Positions 62,101 to 64,000 of a stretch of DNA of 64,000 nt are shown here, piece after piece; the first letter of the stretch is position 1, and every line of letters begins with the position of its first letter. This DNA comes from Cololabis saira (Eukaryota; Chordata; Actinopteri; Beloniformes; Belonidae), in the NCBI RefSeq assembly GCF_033807715.1, contig NC_084599.1:14668625-14732624 (forward strand). The letters are read 5' to 3'. A program made the position numbers and the translations under genes. Below the pieces are notes generated by a model. The model was not told where the DNA came from, searched no databases, and saw only the letters and a program-made list of their open reading frames with translations.

Positions 62101-63883
62101 ATCTCCTTATGTACCTCCATCTCCTGCCGGTCAAAGATGGCTTTGATCGGGGAGGGCTGAGTGGCAGCCGATAGCAGCTGCTGCAGGAGAATCAGTGGAG
62201 GCAGTGGACCCTCAGGAGACAGCTCCCCAGCGTCAGGAGATGATGCAACTGGATCCTCTACAAAAACAAAAAAACAGAAATATAATTTGGAAAACTGAAC
62301 GTAATCTGAGATTTAGTAGTAACCCTGAGGCCTTACCACTGGGGTTGGGTCCCAAGTCAGCTACTGCTGCCTGGGAGAGGATCTGCCTGAGTTTGTCCTG
62401 ATGGGAGAGCAGGGCTCGTCCTGCCTTCAAAATATAAAGCCGCAGCTGCTGGCATCGCAGCAAATGAATATCCACCTGATCAGCTGTAAAGACATTGTGT
62501 GTGTTTAAATGTGACAACCTTCACACGTCTCTCAGTAATGATAAACAAACACTCTTTTGAAATGTTCAAATCATATAGAGGGAATGCATGTTACATCTTC
62601 AGAGATGCTGTAATACTTGGAATATGTCCACCAAGTGGCAAAAAGACCCTAAACTTTTGGACCAGTGTGAAAGTGCAAAGAGGTGCTGTACACTTTGCTT
62701 ATCAGCAGATTCCGTTAACAGTTTATTTTTTTCCCCCTTTACTTTTCTTAAGCAAACCTATTAAAAGTACAGAAAAGAGGCCACTGGATTACTGCAACTC
62801 CTAGACAACTAGAAATCATGCAAAAAAAATATTAAACAGATTTGCTGTGAATACTTTGTATCCAGTATGTTGGATTTCTGGACTTTTTACAATATATTAC
62901 CTAAATATTTACATGGGTTATAACCTATCTCCCATCTATAATCTATGTAAAAATGCAATGTTTCTGCCATCATTTGTTTAAAAGAAGGACATATGTAACT
63001 CTGTGCCTTTTAATCTACATTGTAGAAGGTTAGACATTAGTCTTGAGAACCTCAGAGAGACAACAAACACTGTATTCTTCACATTAAAACAGGTTCAGAA
63101 AATGACTTAACTTTTAAAGTTTTCACTAAATTATCTTCAAATCAATTTTATTTGTGTAATTTGATTGATGATTGATTCCCATCTTGCTTCTGTAGGTTTG
63201 ACCAGGCATCTAGGCTTTCCCTTTTTAAAAGTAAATACAAATTAGAAAACATGGCCCAACGTTTATATCCAGTTCGGTCCGTTGAGACCCACAGACTAAT
63301 ATAAATGATGTTTTCTTGGTAAAATTCCAATGCTAGACTGGTTTGGGACAAGTGATGGCAGCAAACACGTCATCTGGGCACACATTATGATAAGTGAGTA
63401 TTTTTACCTGTGAGCCCTCGGCTAAGAGACTTCTTCATGCGTTGTTTCTCGAGTTTGCTCCCAGCCAAACTGACCAACTGAGCCCAAACTACCAACATGG
63501 GCTCGGTAAAGGGCAGGTTTTGCACGCTGAAGGTTATGGCAGGCAGCTACGGAAAATAAAGATACATAAAACATTTTTTTTTTAAATGCAGTGTGCCATG
63601 ATGCAGAGCAAGTCTGCCTGTTTCGGGTACTAGCAGGCACATATTCCCTTACCGGCTTGAGATGGCTGAGCAGGCAAACTCGACAGATTCTCATCTCATG
63701 AAACTGGACGGTGATGCGGCCTTTTGGAGTGATGCGCGTGACTGTTCCCTCTCCGTGTTCCTCGTGAATGACCTGCCCCCCCAGCCGTAGGCGCCCATCA
63801 ATCCCACCGATCACGGCCAACACTGCCATCAGACTACCTACTCTGAGACCGTCGGAATCAGGAAAATAGTCCTCCAAGAAACA
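38544..63883 (-). CDS. herc2: herc2, HECT and RLD domain E3 ubiquitin ligase 2 (3' 50 coding exons; 5' end outside window)
   Basis: HERC2 is a giant nuclear/cytoplasmic E3 ligase acting in DNA-damage signalling, centrosome and ubiquitin pathways (family knowledge). I rebuilt 50 exons from GT/AG sites and reading phase; all junction phases agree and total 7965 nt (2654 residues plus TGA). Residue positions in this fragment: UBA about 280-330, CPH 390-446, SH3-like 447-525, ZZ 526-571, DOC about 580-757, RLD2 about 775-1170, linker 1171-1770, RLD3 about 1771-2150, HECT about 2277-2645. With an offset of 2180 these match the known human domain positions. The catalytic Cys in [11 protein letters not shown] is 73 residues from the C-terminus, as in human C4762. 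The tail is acidic and ends DYLTGH. Exons are listed separately, numbered w1 to w50 in transcript order. No frameshift or stop is seen. The first roughly 2180 residues (RLD1, cytochrome b5, MIB) must lie to the right of the window. Confidence 0.97.
38928..39816. mobile_element. teleost interspersed element (AGCTGCAAGCAGCG ... GGGCCCT), about 890 bp
   Basis: Begins AAGCTGCAAGCAGCGATGAA CGGGCCC and ends GTAAGTGCTCGGGCCCT, with AATTA on both sides (38923-38927 and 39817-39821) as possible target duplication. Contains two direct copies of a roughly 100-base block (GATGACACCACC to CCAATCAGA) starting near 39036 and 39175. I know this sequence type from many fish but cannot assign a class. Lies in the herc2 intron between w49 and w50. 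Confidence 0.65.
39946..40158 (-). CDS. herc2: herc2 exon w49 (HECT hinge and C-lobe)
   Basis: [20 protein letters not shown], then [20 protein letters not shown] and [13 protein letters not shown]; 71 codons, phase 0 to 0. Donor GTGAGA. Confidence 0.96.
40247..40352 (-). CDS. herc2: herc2 exon w48 (HECT)
   Basis: [20 protein letters not shown] then [15 protein letters not shown], the end of the E2-binding part and the hinge. Confidence 0.95.
40435..40625 (-). CDS. herc2: herc2 exon w47 (HECT, E2-binding region)
   Basis: [20 protein letters not shown] to [12 protein letters not shown]. Preceded by a 3-kb intron that contains a Tc1 element. Confidence 0.95.
41657..43244 (-). mobile_element. 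Tc1/mariner transposon, full length, 1588 bp
   Basis: Perfect terminal inverted repeats CAGTTGTGTTCAAAATAATA at both ends, flanked by TA (41655-41656 and 43245-43246). Inner inverted repeats with TTCAAAAAAATAGCAGTGT lie at about 41839-41858 and 43044-43063, giving an IR/DR-type layout. It encodes one Tc1 transposase on the minus strand with a single frameshift. Lies in the 3-kb herc2 intron between w46 and w47. Confidence 0.95.
41938..42974 (-). pseudogene. Tc1-like DD34E transposase with one frameshift
   Basis: Start [20 protein letters not shown] at 42974. Paired helix-turn-helix region ([15 protein letters not shown], then [15 protein letters not shown]), catalytic Asp in [13 protein letters not shown], second Asp in [11 protein letters not shown]. 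After KHTSKRA near 42185 the frame shifts; the next frame continues [21 protein letters not shown] (catalytic Glu) and ends SGYTTKY. About 340 residues in all, usual for Tc1. All three catalytic residues remain, so the frameshift seems the main defect, possibly with missing bases at that point. Confidence 0.92.
43640..43752 (-). CDS. herc2: herc2 exon w46 (HECT N-lobe)
   Basis: [20 protein letters not shown] then [17 protein letters not shown]. Donor GTTAGT. Confidence 0.95.
43838..44032 (-). CDS. herc2: herc2 exon w45 (HECT N-lobe)
   Basis: [20 protein letters not shown], then [20 protein letters not shown]. The D-x-GG-x4-E pattern is typical of HECT N-lobes. Confidence 0.95.
44133..44274 (-). 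CDS. herc2: herc2 exon w44 (start of HECT)
   Basis: [20 protein letters not shown], then [15 protein letters not shown], the first strand of the HECT N-lobe. Confidence 0.95.
44275..44669 (-). other. herc2 intron between w43 and w44, positional match to human intron 86
   Basis: Counting back from the last exon (human 93) this intron corresponds to HERC2 intron 86, which in human carries the OCA2 enhancer with rs12913832. It is only 395 bases here. It holds a TCACATGA E-box at 44517-44524. No other similarity to the human enhancer is claimed. Confidence 0.35.
44670..44753 (-). CDS. herc2: herc2 exon w43 (RLD3-HECT linker)
   Basis: 28 codons, [20 protein letters not shown] then VVELNRIQ. Counting from the 3' end it corresponds to human exon 86 if all 93 exons are conserved. 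Confidence 0.94.
44853..45050 (-). CDS. herc2: herc2 exon w42 (RLD3-HECT linker)
   Basis: [20 protein letters not shown] then [12 protein letters not shown]; 66 codons, phase 0 to 0. Confidence 0.95.
45204..45391 (-). CDS. herc2: herc2 exon w41 (end of RLD3)
   Basis: [20 protein letters not shown] to [18 protein letters not shown], closing the third propeller. Confidence 0.95.
45587..45726 (-). CDS. herc2: herc2 exon w40 (RLD3)
   Basis: [20 protein letters not shown] to [12 protein letters not shown]. The acceptor (GTGTGAAG) lacks a pyrimidine tract; phase and the conserved WGKGDY junction fix it. Confidence 0.92.
45829..45920 (-). CDS. herc2: herc2 exon w39 (RLD3)
   Basis: [20 protein letters not shown] then [11 protein letters not shown]. 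Ends TG at donor GTACGT. Confidence 0.94.
46339..46666 (+). mobile_element. LTR-type element: LTR, primer-binding-like site, and inverted copy of the LTR end
   Basis: 46339-46591 looks like an LTR: TG at the start, CA at the end, TATAA at 46420-46424, AATAAA at 46515-46520. TGGCACCCAACGTGTGGC (46593-46610) resembles a retroelement primer-binding site. The last 52 bases (46615-46666) are the exact complement of the first 52. GTCAT stands on both sides (46334-46338, 46667-46671), a 5-base duplication as left by retroviral-type integrases. No coding sequence. Lies in the herc2 intron between w38 and w39. Confidence 0.85.
47861..48022 (-). CDS. herc2: herc2 exon w38 (RLD3)
   Basis: [20 protein letters not shown] then [20 protein letters not shown]; 54 codons, phase 0 to 0. 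Confidence 0.95.
48109..48286 (-). CDS. herc2: herc2 exon w37 (RLD3)
   Basis: [20 protein letters not shown] then [19 protein letters not shown]. Donor GTCTGT. Confidence 0.94.
48400..48614 (-). CDS. herc2: herc2 exon w36 (RLD3)
   Basis: [20 protein letters not shown] then [18 protein letters not shown]. The donor GTTTCT is poor but phase and the conserved NRSPCD junction require it. Confidence 0.94.
48734..49048 (-). CDS. herc2: herc2 exon w35 (start of RLD3)
   Basis: 105 codons, the longest exon seen. Helical lead, [17 protein letters not shown], then the first RLD3 blade [18 protein letters not shown]. Confidence 0.96.
49144..49299 (-). CDS. herc2: herc2 exon w34 (linker)
   Basis: [20 protein letters not shown] then [20 protein letters not shown]; 52 codons, phase 0 to 0. 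Confidence 0.95.
49401..49526 (-). CDS. herc2: herc2 exon w33 (linker)
   Basis: [20 protein letters not shown] then [12 protein letters not shown]; 42 codons, phase 0 to 0. Confidence 0.95.
50116..50234 (-). CDS. herc2: herc2 exon w32 (linker)
   Basis: [20 protein letters not shown] then [18 protein letters not shown]. Donor GTGAGT. Confidence 0.94.
50359..50517 (-). CDS. herc2: herc2 exon w31 (linker)
   Basis: [20 protein letters not shown] then [20 protein letters not shown]; alpha-helical repeat-like. Confidence 0.95.
   Translation of the reverse strand, partial: VLKTCYRIDASCPAPPWTWSPASWTSGSTLLPTGVLFPVWPPPSLLVLSLVH
50518..51937 (-). other. herc2 intron w30-w31, nothing recognised
   Basis: 1.4 kb of AT-rich sequence without a repeat or exon that I can identify. 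Confidence 0.5.
51938..52069 (-). CDS. herc2: herc2 exon w30 (linker)
   Basis: [20 protein letters not shown], then [19 protein letters not shown], a tryptophan-rich conserved block. Confidence 0.95.
52168..52275 (-). CDS. herc2: herc2 exon w29 (linker)
   Basis: [20 protein letters not shown] then [15 protein letters not shown]. Phase 1 in and out. Confidence 0.94.
52503..52656 (-). CDS. herc2: herc2 exon w28 (linker)
   Basis: [20 protein letters not shown], then [20 protein letters not shown]. Start of a beta-sandwich-like region spanning w28-w30. Confidence 0.95.
52745..52936 (-). CDS. herc2: herc2 exon w27 (linker)
   Basis: [20 protein letters not shown], then [20 protein letters not shown]; 64 codons, phase 0 to 0. 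Confidence 0.95.
53010..53130. repeat. probable interspersed repeat fragment
   Basis: GGAAAAGGGGCAAGAAGAAG and CTTATATACCAAGCCCCTTTC form a small imperfect inverted pair, of a type I have seen repeated in fish. Low certainty. Between herc2 exons w26 and w27. Confidence 0.35.
53380..53523 (-). CDS. herc2: herc2 exon w26 (linker)
   Basis: [20 protein letters not shown] to AETMTKTKE; 48 codons, phase 0 to 0. Low-complexity Ser/Thr/Pro sequence. Confidence 0.94.
53961..54147 (-). CDS. herc2: herc2 exon w25 (linker)
   Basis: [20 protein letters not shown], then a fast-evolving serine-rich part, ending NSWQDKKGE. Acceptor is the first of two AGs. Confidence 0.93.
54453..54624 (-). CDS. herc2: herc2 exon w24 (linker)
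   Basis: [20 protein letters not shown], then [20 protein letters not shown]. Serine-rich lead followed by a conserved helical stretch. Confidence 0.95.
55439..55995. mobile_element. non-autonomous DNA transposon, Harbinger-like
   Basis: GC-rich island beginning TTGGCGCTTTTGCACTAG and ending near GTGACGAGCCGAGTCGGGCC, ends typical of a common fish MITE. A plus frame near 55745-55798 reads [18 protein letters not shown] then stop, similar to the MADF/Myb protein of PIF/Harbinger elements. Lies in the 1.6-kb herc2 intron between w23 and w24. Confidence 0.6.
56249..56474 (-). CDS. herc2: herc2 exon w23 (end of RLD2)
   Basis: [20 protein letters not shown], then the last blade strand [16 protein letters not shown] and the exit linker to ASYLG. 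Confidence 0.95.
56700..56844 (-). CDS. herc2: herc2 exon w22 (RLD2)
   Basis: [20 protein letters not shown] to [10 protein letters not shown], phase 2 in and phase 0 out. Confidence 0.95.
56926..57097 (-). CDS. herc2: herc2 exon w21 (RLD2)
   Basis: [20 protein letters not shown] to [14 protein letters not shown]. Ends TG, completed by the next exon. Confidence 0.95.
57231..57312 (-). CDS. herc2: herc2 exon w20 (RLD2)
   Basis: [20 protein letters not shown] then TLALTDE. Donor GTATTT is weak but the phase demands it. Confidence 0.94.
57527..57704 (-). CDS. herc2: herc2 exon w19 (RLD2)
   Basis: [20 protein letters not shown], then [19 protein letters not shown]; 59 complete codons after one phase base. 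Confidence 0.95.
57770..58050. repeat. possible interspersed repeat rich in CAACGTTGA/TTCAA words
   Basis: Several TTGAATYAA and CAACGTTGAA words in both directions in the w18-w19 intron of herc2, suggesting a decayed repeat. Weak. Confidence 0.3.
58211..58445 (-). CDS. herc2: herc2 exon w18 (RLD2)
   Basis: Two blade motifs, [15 protein letters not shown] and [14 protein letters not shown]. Donor GTGCGT splits an ATG codon (HFSRM). Confidence 0.95.
58517..58598 (-). CDS. herc2: herc2 exon w17 (RLD2)
   Basis: [20 protein letters not shown] then SKSLFA, the second half of the first blade. Confidence 0.94.
58967..59078 (-). CDS. herc2: herc2 exon w16 (start of RLD2)
   Basis: Lysine-rich LARKKP followed by the first RCC1-type motif [19 protein letters not shown]. 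Donor GTTAGA. Confidence 0.95.
59407..59582 (-). CDS. herc2: herc2 exon w15 (end of DOC, acidic linker)
   Basis: Starts [20 protein letters not shown], then [11 protein letters not shown] and an acidic run [11 protein letters not shown]. An AG eight bases downstream is also possible but breaks the reading phase. Confidence 0.93.
59665..59756 (-). CDS. herc2: herc2 exon w14 (DOC)
   Basis: [20 protein letters not shown] then [11 protein letters not shown]. Ends in phase 0. Confidence 0.94.
59900..60005 (-). CDS. herc2: herc2 exon w13 (DOC)
   Basis: [20 protein letters not shown] then [15 protein letters not shown], the core of the DOC beta sandwich. Donor GTGAGT. Confidence 0.95.
60114..60304 (-). 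CDS. herc2: herc2 exon w12 (start of DOC/APC10 domain)
   Basis: Encodes [20 protein letters not shown], then [20 protein letters not shown], the first strands of the DOC jelly roll. Confidence 0.95.
60386..60525 (-). CDS. herc2: herc2 exon w11 (ZZ zinc finger)
   Basis: [19 protein letters not shown], then FDFCENC and KHNTRH. All cysteine pairs and the His pair expected of a ZZ finger are present. Confidence 0.95.
60606..60714 (-). CDS. herc2: herc2 exon w10
   Basis: [20 protein letters not shown] to VPSVHPGVR. Two AGs precede GCCAATG; only the upstream acceptor (exon starting 60714) keeps phase and restores the conserved KAFSANGKD. Confidence 0.92.
60821..60946 (-). CDS. herc2: herc2 exon w9 (SH3-like)
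   Basis: [20 protein letters not shown] then [12 protein letters not shown]. Looks like an SH3-like/MIB-type small barrel split between this exon and the next; the domain name is an inference. Confidence 0.94.
61023..61191 (-). CDS. herc2: herc2 exon w8 (CPH domain)
   Basis: [20 protein letters not shown] to [12 protein letters not shown]. This is the CPH domain shared by CUL7, PARC and HERC2, known in that family to bind p53. Key aromatic residues W, Y and W are kept. Confidence 0.95.
61277..61375 (-). CDS. herc2: herc2 exon w7
   Basis: 33 codons, phase 0 to 0: [20 protein letters not shown] then [13 protein letters not shown], leading into the CPH domain. Confidence 0.94.
61507..61649 (-). 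CDS. herc2: herc2 exon w6 (end of UBA, acidic stretch)
   Basis: [17 protein letters not shown] completes the ubiquitin-binding UBA helix bundle. An acidic run [20 protein letters not shown] follows. Confidence 0.95.
61740..62007 (-). CDS. herc2: herc2 exon w5 (start of UBA)
   Basis: Starts [20 protein letters not shown]; contains a basic/proline spacer and the UBA signature [18 protein letters not shown]. The spacer is diverged from mammals, the UBA is not. Confidence 0.95.
62115..62257 (-). CDS. herc2: herc2 exon w4
   Basis: Encodes [20 protein letters not shown] then [12 protein letters not shown]. The acceptor could be at 62258 or two bases later; only 62257 as first base keeps phase with the preceding AGT G. 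Confidence 0.92.
62337..62483 (-). CDS. herc2: herc2 exon w3
   Basis: Encodes [20 protein letters not shown] then [17 protein letters not shown], a helical stretch strongly conserved in vertebrate HERC2. Donor GTAAGG. Confidence 0.95.
62484..63407 (-). other. herc2 intron w2-w3, nothing recognised
   Basis: AT-rich intron; no exon is missing, since w2 and w3 join in phase to conserved protein. Confidence 0.55.
63408..63546 (-). CDS. herc2: herc2 exon w2
   Basis: Encodes [17 protein letters not shown] then [15 protein letters not shown]. Ends ACA G; the next exon supplies CT to make Ala. Linker without a named domain. Confidence 0.95.
63653..63883 (-). CDS. herc2: herc2 exon w1
   Basis: 77 codons, phase 0 to 0. 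Starts [19 protein letters not shown] and includes the small beta-rich segment [18 protein letters not shown]. Acceptor AG at 63885-63884, donor GTAAGG. Confidence 0.95.
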
Positions 63884-64000
63884 CTAAAATGAGTTACAAG
63901 GAATAGACAGAAAAAGGAATAGACAAAGAAGAAATACAATTACAAAAACACATTGTTGATACTTTTTCTTTCCCCCAAAGAGATCAGAATGGAGGTATTG

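Overview
The window looks like nuclear DNA of a ray-finned (teleost) fish. It is AT-rich, intron-bearing and full of simple repeats. It carries fish-type interspersed elements: a Tc1/mariner with inner and outer inverted repeats, L1-, L2- and Rex/RTE-like LINE pieces, and several MITEs. I cannot name the species.

Only two protein genes are supported, both on the minus strand and arranged head to tail as in human 15q. The right part (63883 down to 38544) holds the last 50 coding exons of herc2, a giant HECT-type E3 ubiquitin ligase. Every exon-exon phase fits, giving 2654 residues that align with roughly residue 2181 to the C-terminus of the 4834-residue human protein. In order they encode UBA, CPH, SH3-like, ZZ zinc finger, DOC, RLD2, a linker, RLD3 and HECT; the catalytic Cys codon is at 38765-38763. 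The 5' half of herc2 lies beyond position 64000. The left part (26661 down to 276) holds the first 15 coding exons of oca2, the melanosomal P protein (592 residues plus 2 bases, all phases consistent). The last roughly 240 residues lie beyond the left edge. A probable 5' non-coding exon and TATA-like promoter for oca2 lie at about 30817-30995.

Layout: 1-26670 oca2 coding exons with introns that carry a GATA microsatellite inside an inverted repeat, a TTAA-flanked MITE, a 14-bp minisatellite, an L1 3' remnant and a LINE endonuclease/RT remnant. 26671-30816 is oca2 intron 1, with a 394-bp fold-back element and a long AT run. About 31-37.8 kb is the oca2-herc2 intergenic region, with an L2-like LINE tail split by a 2.36-kb GC-rich retro-insertion. 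From about 37.85 kb to the right edge is herc2, whose introns hold a nearly intact Tc1, an LTR with an inverted copy of its own end, and a Harbinger-like MITE.

In human the oca2 enhancer lies inside a 3' intron of HERC2. The tandem order here would allow the same arrangement, and I point to the intron that corresponds by exon counting. No CRISPR, tRNA, rRNA or bacterial-type system is present. The most unusual items are the structured repeats rather than a new gene system.
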